A stretch of 64,000 nt of DNA from Anagrus nilaparvatae (GCA_022575985.1 JAKSXM010000238.1:11178001-11242000); one strand, 5' to 3'. Counted from the first letter of the stretch, positions 48,117-60,295 are shown. Notes: a model not told the origin generated them from the letters alone. A program made the numbers and translations.

Positions 48117-48855
48117 TACACGATACGTGACTATTAGTTGAAAATTAAACAATTTATTGGTTAAATTAATAAAAATCATAAATTTGGTTACGTTGGTCAT
48201 AAAAATAAAATTTCTATATTTTCATGTTTATAATACATATTTTCATGTTTATAATACATGAAAATATTGATTAATGAAATTTACCATAAATTTTATTTAT
48301 TTGATTATTAAACTTTAACATAAGCAATTTGATGAAAATTCATTTTCAAAAATAAGGTTTTGACATTTTTTGATACTGATTTATCAGTTCGTGTTAATTT
48401 TAGCTTTATTAAATTTAATAAAACTCTGCATATAATTTTATAAAATTAATAGAATAAAAATGCCAGCTGCATTTTAGTTAGAAAGAGAAAACAAAACTTC
48501 TCCTTTCTAACGGTGTACATCTGTGTGTGCACAAGCAAGCCTTTTATTTTTAGTCGTTTTGAAAACATTTGAAAGGCAAGTACTTAGACAAAATTTCAAA
48601 AAATAATTTTATATTTTTAATATTTTTTGTTTTTAAATAATTAAACGGGGTCTAGATAAGGTGTATTAGGAGTCTACTGTCGAGCCAACCTAATACACTA
48701 TGGCTTAACACTGTTACGTGACTATTTATTGGTTAAATTAATAAAAATCATATTAAAATTTTGTTACGTTGGTCATAAAAAATAAAATTTCTATATTTTC
48801 ATGTTTATATACATGAAAATATTGAGTAATGAAATTTACCAGAAATTTAATTTAT
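48117..48855 (+). repeat. dispersed direct repeat, two copies of about 150-180 bp
   Basis: Copies at about 48117-48300 and 48710-48855 share 'ttattggttaaattaat', 'gttacgttggtcataaaaa' and a palindrome 'ttttcatgttta...acatgaaaa'. The first copy has an extra duplication of 'tattttcatgtttataata'. Confidence 0.75.
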
Positions 48856-49092
48856 TAGGATATTACTACAGTTCAGTAATTTTACTACAATTTATTAATA
48901 TTACTACAAAAATAGTAAATTTATTACAAATTGTAGTAATTTTCAAGTAATTTTACTATTTCGTACCCAGATACCCTCAGTAGAGTTGCTTTGGTTGAAT
49001 ATTAAACAAATTGATTGTCTGGGGGTGTCTGGGTGAAAAATCAATAAATTTTTAATTTACTACACTTGTAGTAATATTACTAAGAAATAGTA

Positions 49093-49498
49093 CACTGTAA
49101 AAAGTAACTTTCTTAGATTTACAAAAAAAAATAGAATTTTTTCGAAAAATTAGTGAATTTTCAAAAAATTTTGTAAATATTCGATAAAAATCGTTTACTA
49201 AATTTAGTATATTCTCGATTTTTTTTTGTGATTTTACGAAAAAAGTTGTAAATTCACGACTATTTTTCAGAAATTTACAACTATTTTTTGTAAATTTTCG
49301 AAAAAAAATTGTAAATTATCAATTTTTCATGCGAATTCACAAAAAAAAATCGAGAATACTCGAATTTTTTGTTAATATACTAAATTTAGTAAATATACAA
49401 TTTTTTTTCGAATATTTACAAATTTTGTCGAAAATTTACTAATTTTTCAAAAATGTTCTAATTTTTTTGTTAATATAAGAAAGTTACTTTTTACAGTG
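49093..49498. repeat. Tc1/mariner-type MITE (CACTGTAAAAAGTAACTT family), copy 3
   Basis: Ends CACTGTAAAAAGTAACTT and inverse are exact, with TA on both sides (49091-49092 and 49499-49500). It lies 155 bp upstream of the start codon of the next gene and so may form part of its promoter region. Confidence 0.88.
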
Positions 49499-49652
49499 TA
49501 AAATTACTACCAGTAGTAAAATTATTAACTCTGGTAATATTGAAAATTGTGTACATTTTTTTAACTGTATAATGATCTAAACTAAATAATGTATAAAAAA
49601 CGATATAATAATTTTTCAACTACCCATAACAGCAGGTCCTGTGAAACCAAAA

Positions 49653-51103
49653 ATGTCCTGTGAAATATCAACAAATGGCAATAAATATGATGGTAACGTA
49701 TAAAAATAATTCAAAATTAAAAAAAATTTTTTTTTAAATTTTTTATTCTTTCACCAGAAATAAATCAGCTTAACAATGATTGTCTTTGTGGAATATTTAA
49801 ATACCTTTCGTTCCCTGAAAGACGTAAAATTGAAAGAGTATGCAGACGCTGGCAAATGGTTAGTAACTCAAGCTGGCAAGATTTTACTAAAATCGCAACA
49901 AATTTTTTGAGCATAAGAATTAATAATAAATTTAATTTTTTTCCAAAAAATTTTTTGCATTATCGCAGTGCATTTATTAGCTTGACATCTAACGGAGGAT
50001 TATTTTTAAGAGAATTTTCATTAGGTTTTTGTGCTAAGAATAATTGGGATTGGACTGATATTGCTAATATGATTGAATTATTTTCTGATTTTTGTATTAA
50101 TATTGAAAAGTTAAATGTATCTAGATCTTGGTCTTCAATAATTGAGGACAATGATTACATTTTAAAACTTATATTTCTAAAAAACAATAATTTAAAATCA
50201 TTAAAAATTATTGGGGTTGATATGACTGGGAAATGTTTATTAAGTTTACCATTTAATTCTATAGAATCGATTCATTTTGAAATCAAACAAGAAAATTTCA
50301 TACAAGAATTGAATAAAAATTTTTTAAGAGAAGCATTTAGTCAATTAATTAATTTGAAATCTTGCACTATACAATCAAATTATGAAATTATAGAAATCGT
50401 ATTAAGTAAAATATGTACTCAAGAAAATAAAATTATTTATTTACATTTAGAACAAAAAAATAAATTTGAAGAGGCAGTTTCTCCTGAACAACCAACATTT
50501 TCAACTTACTTTGCAGCATTGAAAAATTTAAAAACAATTAAGCTGATTAATATGAATGTAAGCTTAACGGATTTAATGAATTTACCAATTAAAACAATAG
50601 AAACATTTGTGTATTCAAATGGTTACAAATACGAAAATTTATTCTTCAATAATTTTATATCAAATTTAATTAATCTCAAAGAAATTGAAATTGATTGCTT
50701 TTATCTTATAACTGATTGTTTTTGTCAAAAATTACTAGATTGCAGTCAATTAAAAAGTATAAAATTAAATAACTGTGAAAAATTATCTAATGATGGAATA
50801 TTTGAAATTAGTAAACTTTCCAAACTTGAAATCTTGTACATAAATAAATCAAAAACAATAACTGATTTAATTTTACCACAATTATTGCATTTAAAAAAGT
50901 TAACAATTCGGTTTTTTGATGAAATTACACGAAATGATGTAATAAATTTTTTGAAAAATGCTAGTAATCTTGAATATTTTGAAATTTTAAAACCTATGTT
51001 AGGATTAGAGGAAACTGATATTCGAACAGCAGTTTTGGGGAATGATAAGATTTCAAAAATTAGAATACTTAATAATTGTCATGTGATTAATATTTCAAAA
51101 TAA
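49653..51103 (+). CDS. F-box/leucine-rich-repeat protein 1
   Basis: Two exons, 49653-49692 and 49758-51103, with a phase-1 intron, giving 461 codons. Residues about 15-60 form an F-box: 'INQLNNDCLCGIFKYLS', 'RRKIERVCRRWQ', 'SSWQDFT'. F-box proteins recruit substrates to SCF (Skp1-Cullin) ubiquitin ligases in cytosol or nucleus. The rest is irregular AMN1/cysteine-type leucine-rich repeats, clearest near the C-terminus ('LINLKEIEIDC', 'CSQLKSIKLNNCEKLS', 'LSKLEILYINKSKTIT'), which usually bind the substrate. There is no signal peptide. The ATG at 49653 is the only one in the short first exon; AATAAA follows at 51146. It is a tandem neighbour of the next gene (colinear, same intron). A fast-evolving lineage-specific family is likely; no substrate can be named. 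Confidence 0.88.
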
Positions 51104-51626
51104 TTTATATTTTTTTATTGTATTATTTTAGTTGTTATTAATTTTAATAAAATATTTTATGTATTAGCATAGATTTGTAATTAAATGTTAAATAATAAAA
51201 TAAATTATTTTAAACATAGAGTCCAATTTTTCGTCTAATTTAGCCCTGAATTTTATTATTTTGATTTCGAAAACCAAATAAAGTAGAATTTAAGAATAAT
51301 TCAATAAGGAAGAACCAAAAAAGAGTCGCCAACACAGACACATAATCTGAACAATGATACTTTGATCCATAATCCCGTCTGTTATTATCACCGGCATGTC
51401 TGCTGTTACTAAAATAAGTAGTTCCATAATTTCTAAACTATTTAAAAAATAGAATATTCTATTATTATTTATCCCTTCCACTTTTGCGTTTCTTAAAAAT
51501 ATTTTAATCCTCGGCTGTTGAATTCTCCTAACCAAGCAATAGCAGTGGGAAATTATTCATTTGAAAATTGAGCTTCAAACTGATCAGTTACAAGTTTAAA
51601 TTTGGTTAGAATTTTATTGAATTATT
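51104..51626. other. intergenic spacer between tandem F-box genes
   Basis: It holds the poly(A) signal of the first gene (51146) and the promoter of the second. No other coding or repeat structure is seen. Confidence 0.5.
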
Positions 51627-53046
51627 ATGAGTTCAATGGCTGAATTTGGTAGCAAAGGAACCAACATAAATAAAAAGTTATGCCGTAGTAATTTGGAAAA
51701 TGAAACTCTCAATGATGGTATGTAATAAAAAATTTTACCGAAATTAATAAATATTTTAGAGATTGTTCAAATTAATAAAATATTTGAATTTTTTAGGTGT
51801 AATAAACGACCTTAATGATGATTGCATTCGAGAAGTGTTCCAATATCTTTCTATTAAAGAAAAAATTAAAATTGAAAGGGTGTGCAAACGTTGGCAGTTT
51901 CTGAGCAAAACAACTTGGCAGAATTTTACTAAATTTGACTCCAGTGTTTTATGCATCCAAGGTTTTGGAGCATTCCTTAGTATAATATCACGAGCAGGAT
52001 TTTATTTACGAGAAGTAGATTTACTTTTATTTGAATTCAAAGTGGTTGAAGCTGCTTTTGCGATCGATGCATTAAATTTAATCGGTAATTTTTGTGATAA
52101 TATAGAAAATTTAAGTTTGTCTGATTATTGGTGTGGTTTTGATGAAATTGAATTTAGAAAAATAGATAAAATTATAAAAAATATATTTTTGAAAAACCAA
52201 AATTTGAAATATTTTACTATGCAGAATATTAACATCACTGGCGAATGTTTGCTAAGTTTGCCACCTATTGAATCAATTGACATAGAAATCAGAATCTCTG
52301 ACCACATAAATATGAATTATTTTAAAAAAGCGATAAAAAAATTAAAAAATTTGAAATATTGTGCTGTCTGCTCGGATTATTTAATTATTAAAAATGTTTT
52401 AGATGAAATATCTTACGATCAAAATCAAATAAAATATTTAAGCCTTGATAATGAAGATGATCGTTTTCATAAAAATTCTAATGAAAAACTAGTTTTTTCC
52501 AAGTATTTTAAAACTATGAAAAATTTAAAAACTGTTATCTTAAAATACTTGGATGTGAATGTGACAGACTTAAGAAGTTTACCAAATTCGATTGAAAAAT
52601 TTGTATTTTCCATAGCCAATATAGGTCGCACTGATCCGAAATTATTATTTTGTGTATCTAATTTTATAAATCTTAAAGAAATCGAAATTTTTAGCACTGA
52701 ATTAATTACTAAAGAGTTTTGTACAGAAATGGTAAAATGTAAAAAATTAAAAATCGTAAAATTACATAATTGTCATAGACTTTCTGATGAAGACATATTC
52801 AAAATTAGTACTTTACCAGAACTCGAAAAATTGCTTATTACTTTTTCACCAAAAATAACAAATGCTATTTTCCTAGCATTAATTCATTTAAGAAGTTTAG
52901 AAATTAAGTATGATCTTTGGAATTACAGTTCTGACATAAACATAAATAGTCTTGAGATAACTGAAAATATTAAAAAAGCAATTTCTGGAAATAAGAACAA
53001 TTTAAAAATTAAAATCGATAATGGTTGGGATGTAGTTGAAAATTAA
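51627..53046 (+). CDS. F-box/leucine-rich-repeat protein 2
   Basis: Two exons, 51627-51717 and 51797-53046, with a phase-1 intron at the same place as its neighbour, giving 446 codons. A second in-frame ATG three codons in (51636) is a possible alternative start. F-box: 'INDLNDDCIREVFQYLS', 'KIKIERVCKRWQ', 'TTWQNFTKF', nearly the same wording as gene 1. Leucine-rich repeats follow, for example 'FLKNQNLKYFTMQNINITG', 'MKNLKTVILKYLDV', 'FINLKEIEIFSTELIT' and 'CKKLKIVKLHNCHRLSDED'. The first exon is longer than in gene 1 and has no similarity to it, so the extreme N-terminus evolves freely. It is probably an SCF substrate adaptor arisen by tandem duplication. Confidence 0.88.
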
Positions 53047-53074
53047 AAGTAATTATGCATGTATATTTATTTCA

Positions 53075-53890
53075 TGCCCTTTCCAGTACAGAGAAACGAA
53101 AAATTCGGAAAGTCAAAAAATCGGACAATTTTCTATATACCCCTTTCGATTTTAGCCAAAATAAAAATTATCAAGAAAATCTAGTTCCCCCATCTCATTA
53201 GCACTTTTTTTATTAGAAAACTTGGTTTATAAGGAATTTTAACTAATTCAAATTGTTTTATGCAAATAAAACCAAAAATTCTAAAATTCCAAAAATTATG
53301 TAACTCACTTAAATGCATTTATATCAGGTTTTTTGAGCGCCCTGACCCAGTGAACCATATTGATTTAAGTTTTTAAATATTTCAAGCACTTTTCAGCACT
53401 AAAAAACGAAATTTTTGAAAAATCAAAAAATCGGACAATTTTCCATATATACCCCTTTCGATTTTGGCCAAAATAAAAATTTTTAAGAAAATACTGTTAC
53501 CCTATTTCATCAGCACTTTTTTTATTAGAAAACTTGATTTATAAGGAATTTTAACCAATTCAAATGGTTTTATGCGAATAAAGCCAAATTTTCTAAAATT
53601 CCAAAAATTCTATTACTCACTTAAATGCATTTATATCAGGTTTTTTGGTATCTCTGACCCAGCGAACCATATTGATTTAAGTTTTTAACTATTTCAAGCC
53701 CTTTTCAGTGCAAAGGAACGAAAAATTTGAAAAGTCAAAAAATCGGACAATTTTCCATATATATGTATGGAATATATAATATATATATAATATATATATA
53801 ATATATAATATATACCATTTTCCATATATACCCCTTTCGATTTTGGCCAAAATAAAAATTGTCAAAAAAATCCAATTTCCCCATTTCCCC
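53075..53890 (+). repeat. tandem repeat of about 310 bp, three copies
   Basis: Each copy starts near 'tttcaagc(c/a)cttttcagt' (about 53075, 53390, 53695) and runs through 'aaaaaatcggacaatttt', 'acccctttcgattt', 'ggccaaaataaaaatt' and 'attagaaaacttg'. The third copy is interrupted by an AT dinucleotide-rich expansion (about 53757-53815) and truncated. Confidence 0.85.
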
Positions 53891-54828
53891 ATTTTATTAG
53901 AAAACTTGGTTTATAAAGAATTGTAACCATTTCAAAATAATGAAACAGGAAAATAAAAGTTAGTACTAAACATAATGCCATTTGAAATATAATCTTAACA
54001 TTATAAGATTTAAAATACTTACTTAGTGCATAAAATTTTCTGTAATATTAGAAGCCACATACATGCATTAAATTTGTCATATACATTTTATTATCTCTTT
54101 TAATCTTATAATATATTAAGTTAATTTTCAAAGCAATTATATTCAATTGTAATACTAATCTTTCATATACGATATAATTATTAAAGGAACGAACCAGTTT
54201 TTATTAAGAAAGTTTTTCACTTTATTAAAAGTTAACTTCATAAACTAACGAATCATCATTACTAACATATTGTAAAGTTAAGTCAATTCAACTATATCAA
54301 TAGGTTAATTGTACAATTTATTAAGAAACGTACGTGATACAACTTTTAAAATATTTTTATTCAATAAATTGTATATTTTATTTATTGTAGATTGATTTAT
54401 TATTGAAATTTTATTTAATCAATTTTATTTGTGTACAGTATATTATTAAAATTGTACATGTGTAAAATATAGATTTTATTAATTGAATAAAGTTTTTTTT
54501 TTATTTATTTGTTTATTTTGTTCGGTTTTCCATTTAAAAAAATAAATATTAATAAATGTAAATACCAAAAACTGATTTTTTCATTTAGAGCTGTAAAACA
54601 GCTTTTTTGGGGCTATATATCTGAAATTTCTAAGTTGGGCCCTGCTTTATCTGAAGGGACCCTAAGGCCCAAATCTAATTTCCTCCACAAGATGGCCCCC
54701 TCCAACCCTAACAACTTTTTTATAAAACATTTTTAGTTATTTTGCTTTGTTTTCGAGATATTTGAGTATATCGTTTAAATTTACTTAACCTGTTATATAA
54801 ACATACTCCATGTTTTTAAAAATGTACG

Positions 54829-55024
54829 GTCGCCCGATCTAACGAATACCCTAGCCAAAAATTAGGTTTTTTGTAGGTTTTGGGGAACTTCAGGCAGAGG
54901 AATTTTAGATTCACCCTGCACCTGCGAATCTGATCGAAATTTTTTCGGTCCCTACTTGAAAATTTATCCAAACCGATCCGATCTAAAAAAAACCCCAGAA
55001 TTCCGGGTAACCGCACATCCCCAA
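54829..55024 (-). repeat. hAT-type terminal fragment
   Basis: It ends GGGTAACCGCACATCCCCA, the inverse of the TAGGGGTGTGCGGTTACC tip of the element at 38164, preceded by degenerate 'ccgatccgatct' wording. Confidence 0.6.
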
Positions 55025-56118
55025 TATATGTAATGACCCATAAAATTCAAAAAAATCACACGTATACAAGCTTAAAGACTATGATTTTACATAAAGTTAA
55101 AAAAACTGGGCAAATATTTGGCAAAAAATGTACCTGACGTAAATTTTTGTTTACTTAAAAACTATTAACAAAACTTAGAATTAAAAACAGTGTATGAGTT
55201 GTTAGTTGTGCATAAATTTCAGAAAGCTTCCGCGCAAGCACCTCATTTTTCCAGTATATGTTACTTTCACTCCAGTGCCTAATTAAAATCAAAATTTTAT
55301 TTTAAGGTTGACTATTTATTACAAAGTAACTTTTTTAACACACATCAAAATAAATACAAAAATAAATGTTAATTTAATAAATGTAAAAAAAACAAAACTA
55401 CACTTGATGTCTGTCTTAGACATCTTTATTATTAATCTGTTACATTACTATTTATAATATATGTACCAACATGAGAAAATCATTCCTGAAATAATCTCAG
55501 ACAGACATTAAAAATAATATGGTCAAGTATAAAAATAATCTGTTTGTTTAAATGAAATTGTTATTTTTAATTTAATTAGAACTTGAATCAATTTAAAAAT
55601 CTACTAAAATAAAAATTCAATTACTTTGATTAAAATCTTTTTTTTTTTTTTCAATTACAATAATTGATTTTTTTTTTTATAAATCTTTTTTATTGCATTA
55701 AAAAAAAACCTCAACAAAAATAATGTGAATTGAAATATATTATTTTATAAATGAATGAAATAAGTTATAGTAATATTTATTACAGTTGAATGAAAACTGA
55801 TTTCAATTGACATTTTAACGTTATCTTATTGATGATACTTAAATTGATATATATAATGTAAAAAGTTAGTTTTATAAGTTATAACTTTGTTCAAACTTAC
55901 TACACACACACATATATACTTGTATGACATTATGTTAGATGAAATCATTTTATGTATATTGTTTGTTTTACTATATAGATTGTAGTTTAGTTCAATGTAC
56001 TCAGAACCTATTGTATAATAATAATAGTTTTTTTTTTATTTTTGTTATATGATAATGTAAATTTTGATAAAAATTGAACTTTATTAAATTGATAATAACT
56101 GTAGTTTTATACACATTA

Positions 56119-56434
56119 TTAGCCTGGCAGTTATTTTAAAAAATCGTTTTAATTTAAGTTACCGGGTGAAAAAAGTTTTTATTTACCAAAAAAATAAGAT
56201 TCCCAAAGTTGTAGCTAAATTTTTTTATCCTAAGGTTTGTCACGAAGTACATGGTCTCTTACAGAGAAAATTATTGGTCCCATAAGAAATTATATTATTT
56301 TCAAGTTCAGGTGATTAGATTAGCTAAAATTTTGGAAATCTTATTTTTTTGGTAAATTACAACCTTTTACACCCGATATAATTGAAAATCCAGGCGATTT
56401 TTTAAAATATCTGCCAGGCTTCGTGCCAGGCTAA
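56119..56434. repeat. fold-back MITE, TTAGCCTGGCAG ends
   Basis: Left ATTAGCCTGGCAG and right CTGCCAGGCT...CCAGGCTAAT are inverted. Inner arms also pair: 'ttttaaaaaatcg' with 'cgattttttaaaa', 'ccgggtgaaaaaag' with 'cttttacacccga', and 'accaaaaaaataagat' with its inverse. The right end has a 13-bp partial repeat of the tip. Confidence 0.75.
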
Positions 56435-57062
56435 TGCACATACAGCCTTTTTTTATATCAGATTTTTAGCATCCGAGGATCAAGTTTTAAGTAATTAACG
56501 CTATTTCACACAAAGTAAGCAAAAAATTTTTAATTTTCGGAATTCAACCGAATTATATTATACCTGTAAGGTCTTTGGTATTGCTGATCACGATTCTGAA
56601 ATTAAATTTTTAAAATTATAAATGTTTGGCTCAAAATGGCGAATAATCAAGTTTTTAAAGCTAAAAATCATTAGTTTAAGCTTTAATTGATGAGCAAAAT
56701 TTTAAATCGTAGTAGCGATCTCAAAAATCTTAAAAACAAACTAAAATACAGATCAATCAGCAATGGTTTTGCAAATTTTTTGCTTGTTTAGGGAAATATA
56801 GCGTTTATTACTGAAAACTGGTAATCGGAAATTGATGAAGCCTTCAACATCGTTTTTAGTGACCAAATGGAGGATCCATTTTCACGCATGTGATGTATTA
56901 ATGTTAATTTATAACAATACCGGATTAAGGCTCGTGGGGGTCTGTAGGCCTGCACTGGTAAAAAAATTTTGTGGAGGCCCTCTAGAATTCTAATGGGTTA
57001 ACTTGAGGGGACATGTAGGCCATGACTCCTGTTTTTACATGGTAAATCCAGCACTGATTTAT
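56435..57062. other. gene-free stretch
   Basis: The words 'tggtattgctgatcacgattctgaa' and 'caaaatggcgaat' (56580-56650) resemble the arms of the fold-back at 61690, so an old partial copy may lie here. Nothing else was recognised. Confidence 0.4.
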
Positions 57063-57358
57063 AACATGGAACATGTTATTGGGAGGGGTACACCAGAAGG
57101 TCCGAGAGGGCTACTCAAATGGTCACGATCAAGGGGGGGGGGGCAAATTAGACTTAGAATAATTTCGCTTTAGAGACTTAGAATAATCTGAGTTTAGGAA
57201 CTTACTTTAGGAATTTCAATTTAGGGACTTAGAATCATTCGGCCTTAGGGACTTAAAATAAATTGACTTAGGGGCTTATTGAGTTTACAAGGTATACTTT
57301 AGCAAGGTAAAATATTTGTAATAGATAAGTAATTCATTAAAAATAAACATGTTCCATG
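57063..57358. repeat. AACATGGAACATGTT-family MITE
   Basis: Left AACATGGAACATGTTATTGG and right AACATGTTCCATG. The body has 'gaggggtacaccagaaggtcc', a run of 10 G, then serial copies of a 'gacttagaataatt' module (about 30-bp period). Confidence 0.8.
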
Positions 57359-57944
57359 AAAATTGTTTCTGTACATATACTAACTCGGTCTAAATTTTTT
57401 AATTTTTTTTTTAAATTTAAAATAAGAATTATGATCGTAAAATATTATGTAGGATGAGTTAAAGTTTTCTCAGCTTGAATTATGGAGGAATTAATGGCAA
57501 AGCATTTAAAAGCATTACAAAATTTTAAAGCCTGTTGAACCCGACCCTTCCCCGCTCCTGCATGGTTACTTGTTTAAATTTAGATCCGACACCACTCACA
57601 AAGTTAAAAATTGTCACTGTTAACGGAAAATTCTGTAACTTTAGGTCCAGAACTTAAATCCGCCAATGAGAGGAAGATACAAATTTCCTTATAGCAGTAA
57701 AAGCTTGGCTTGGACTCAATAAACTTACCATGTATAACCCCTCTGAAATTCGCAAGGCTCAAGAAACGTTTTACAAGGCCATGCTGGTTTAGAAAGGTCA
57801 TAAAAACATTTTTTTTAAATATAGTCTTAAATTATATGATTTCAACTTTATTTTTTTACCAATTATAAGAAAAATACAAGATTAATATTTTGTTCCTCTT
57901 AAGTACAATTTTTTTTTCATTCAGAAAGTTTAATTTATATTTAC
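57359..57944. other. gene-free stretch
   Basis: No coding exon or repeat structure was recognised. Confidence 0.4.
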
Positions 57945-58832
57945 AAGGGGCAGGAGACTGGAACATTTGGGTCGTCAATTTACAATCTATAGTTATGAAT
58001 GACTTTAATATGTTGAAAAAACGCCCAAGACACCCTCCATTCATTCCAACGCGCCTTCTGGGCCTAGAAACGCAAGTTTCGTTATAAAATAGGATTTTTA
58101 TGAAATTTTCGGAAATTTTCCAAATGTCGCTGTTTCATTAAATTTCAACGAAAACACTTCCGGTTGGTCTCATTTTTTTTTTGTATAAGTGCTAACTTTC
58201 ATTCTCCGTCAGCCGCAATTTTTTATCACCGATTCTTTCATAGCTATAATCCATAAACCAAATTCCCATTTTTGACCTAAAAAGCTCAATTTTTAAATTG
58301 CTGCAGAAATTGCAATTTTCAATAAAAATAGGTCTTGCAGGTCTCAAAAATTTTGTATAAGCTCCAAGTTTCCAAAAATTTTTTCACTCGTTGCTTTTCG
58401 ATTGTTCGTTTAGCAAACTTGAAACTTGTACAAAACTTTTGAGATCTATAAAACTCATTTTTATCAAAAATTACAATTTTAACAGCAATTTAAAAATTGG
58501 TCATTTTGGGCCAAAAATGAACATTTGGTTTATTAACTATAACGATGAGAGAATCGTTGATAAAAAATTGCCGTTTACGGTGAATAAAAGGTAGCACTTA
58601 TACAAAAAAAATGAGATTAACTAGAAGTATTTTTGTTGAAATTCAATGAAACAGCGTCATTTGGAAAATTACCTAAAAAACCAATTTTATAACATTGAGC
58701 CCTGCGTTTCTAGGCCCAGAAGGCGCGTTGGAATAAACGGAGGGTATCTTGGGCATTTTTTCAACATATTAAAGTCATCCACAACTATAGATTGTAATTT
58801 GACGACCCAAATGTTCCGGTCTCCCCTTTTTA
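57945..58832. repeat. fold-back repeat next to the F-box/LRR relic
   Basis: The arms are inverse copies: 'caaggggcaggagactggaac' pairs with the right-hand 'gttccggtctcccctt'. 'ccttctgggcctagaaacgca' pairs with 'tgcgtttctaggcccagaagg'. 'aacacttccggttggtctca' pairs with 'atgagattaactagaagta'. The centre is near 58390. No gene is present. Confidence 0.8.
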
Positions 58833-58869
58833 GTCTACTTATTAAAGTAGACTAAATATTGTTACATTT

Positions 58870-59432
58870 TTATTCAAAATTTAAATGCTCCTTTAGGCTA
58901 ATTTGCTGACCAGAATATGGACATTCATTGGTGAATTCTAAAAATGGTGATTTTTTAATACTTTTTAAACGTTTCTCTTTTACTAAATCTTCATATGGAT
59001 CCCCAAATATATTTAATGTAACGTTATTAGTACGTTTTTTAGTAATCCCATTAATTGATAATAGCAAATCTATTGATATTACAGGAATTGATCGAAAATA
59101 ATCAAGTTTTTCTGACTGAGTTATAATTTTTTTTATACCATCCTCACTTATTTCCTGATGAATCAATAACAATTTTTTTAAATTTAACATTTTACTAAAC
59201 CCATTACCAGTTATTTCAGATAATTGAGATAAATTTAAAAATTCTAATTTTTCTAAACTTGTTATCGCTTTAAGTCCAACATCAGTAACTAAACGATTTT
59301 TAAACAAATGTAATTTTTTAAGATTTTTAAAATTCTTTTCAAAATTTATTAAGCTATTATTGTCAAAAATAGCACCACCTAAATATAATTCTTCAAGATT
59401 AATAAATGAGTGAATTTGCAATTTACAAAATC
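58870..59432 (-). pseudogene. 3' part of a split F-box/LRR gene
   Basis: A minus-strand frame of about 185 codons, open from the edge of the retroelement to a stop at 58870. It reads as leucine-rich repeats: 'FINLEELYLGG', 'FKNLKKLHLFKNRLVTDVGL', 'LEKLEFLNLSQLSEITGNG', 'LNLKKLLLIHQEISEDG'. There is no start codon in a sensible context, no F-box and no signal peptide. It lies in the same orientation as the F-box half at 60296-61544, and only a Penelope-like element separates them, so the two are taken as one interrupted gene. No frame damage is visible inside the fragment, so the interruption is probably recent, or this half may still be transcribed. Confidence 0.75.
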
Positions 59433-59434
59433 CA

Positions 59435-60290
59435 AAAAAAAAATCATGTTGTGTTTTTATATCATCAATTAATAATATTTCTAATACATTATTTCATGCA
59501 TTTAAAAAACATGAAATCACAGTCAGTTTTAATACCAACAATAAAATTGAAAAAATTCTACAACCACCCACCAAATTACAAAATGAAGAAAAATCCGGTA
59601 TCTATAAAATGACATGCGAATGTGGATCTATATACATAGGACAAACTGCCAGGAGTTTTTATAAAAGGCACAAAGAACACCTACCACCAAAAAACATCAA
59701 GAAAAAGATCAAATTTTGCTAAACATCTATTTAACTCTAAACACGAATATGTAACAAAAAACTTTAATGATTTACTAACTCCAATACATATATGTAATAA
59801 AAAAGGAAACCACATGAACGCTTTAGAAGAATTTGAAATTTACAAGGCATTCAAAAATAGTGATACATCCCTGCTTAATGATAAACTAAATTTTAAGTCT
59901 AATGAACTCTACGACACAATACTAAACATATTTTAATAAACAAAATAAATAAAAATAAAAATAAAAGTACTTATTCAGTTTAACACGAGATCTCGTCCGG
60001 TAAACATAGAAATTTAAATATAAAATATATTTTTTTAAAACTCAAATAAAATAAAAGCAAAATAAAGAGTGAACAATAATGTTAATGTGTTGTGATACCA
60101 ATAAAAACTTTAAAAACTTAAAATTAATAATATATAAAATTAAATATAAAAAATAATTTCAAGAGTTTTAGTTTTGATAAATAAACAAAGAATTTTTTAT
60201 CACACCTGATGATGGAACAATGTTCCGAAACGCGTAGTGTTTAATTAACAAATAAAACGAAGTCATTCTAAGACGGATAAAAAAAGGTAT
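59435..60290 (+). mobile_element. 5'-truncated Penelope-like retroelement with GIY-YIG endonuclease
   Basis: The + strand encodes 'FISSINNISNTLFHAFKKHE' and 'SFNTNNKIEKILQPP' (C-terminal RT thumb wording of Penelope elements), then the GIY-YIG endonuclease: 'KSGIYKMTCECGSIYIGQTA', 'RSFYKRHKEHL'. After a one-base frameshift near 59700 comes 'SNFAKHLFNSKHEY' and 'NHMNALEEFEIYKAF', ending at TAA 59934-59936. Most of the RT is missing (5' truncation), so it cannot move by itself. A 350-bp non-coding tail holds a hammerhead-like motif. It sits between the two halves of a minus-strand F-box/LRR gene. Confidence 0.85.
60202..60240 (+). ncRNA. hammerhead-ribozyme-like motif of the Penelope-like element
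   Basis: Order of parts: ACAC (stem I, 60202-60205), CTGATGA core (60206-60212), stem II GGAAC-AAT-GTTCC (60214-60226), GAAA core (60227-60230), CGCG then TA (cleavage expected after the A at 60236), GTGT (stem I, 60237-60240). Stem III is only the self-complementary ACGCGT, which cannot close in one molecule but can in a dimer, as reported for minimal hammerheads of Penelope-like elements. An extra T (60213) between core and stem II is not canonical and may weaken it. Confidence 0.6.
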
Positions 60291-60295
60291 TTATA

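Larger units (their letters stand above)
53047..56118. other. gene-free, repeat-bearing
   Basis: It contains the tandem repeat at 53075-53890 and a hAT fragment at about 54829-55024. The remainder is AT-rich without recognised genes. Confidence 0.5.
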
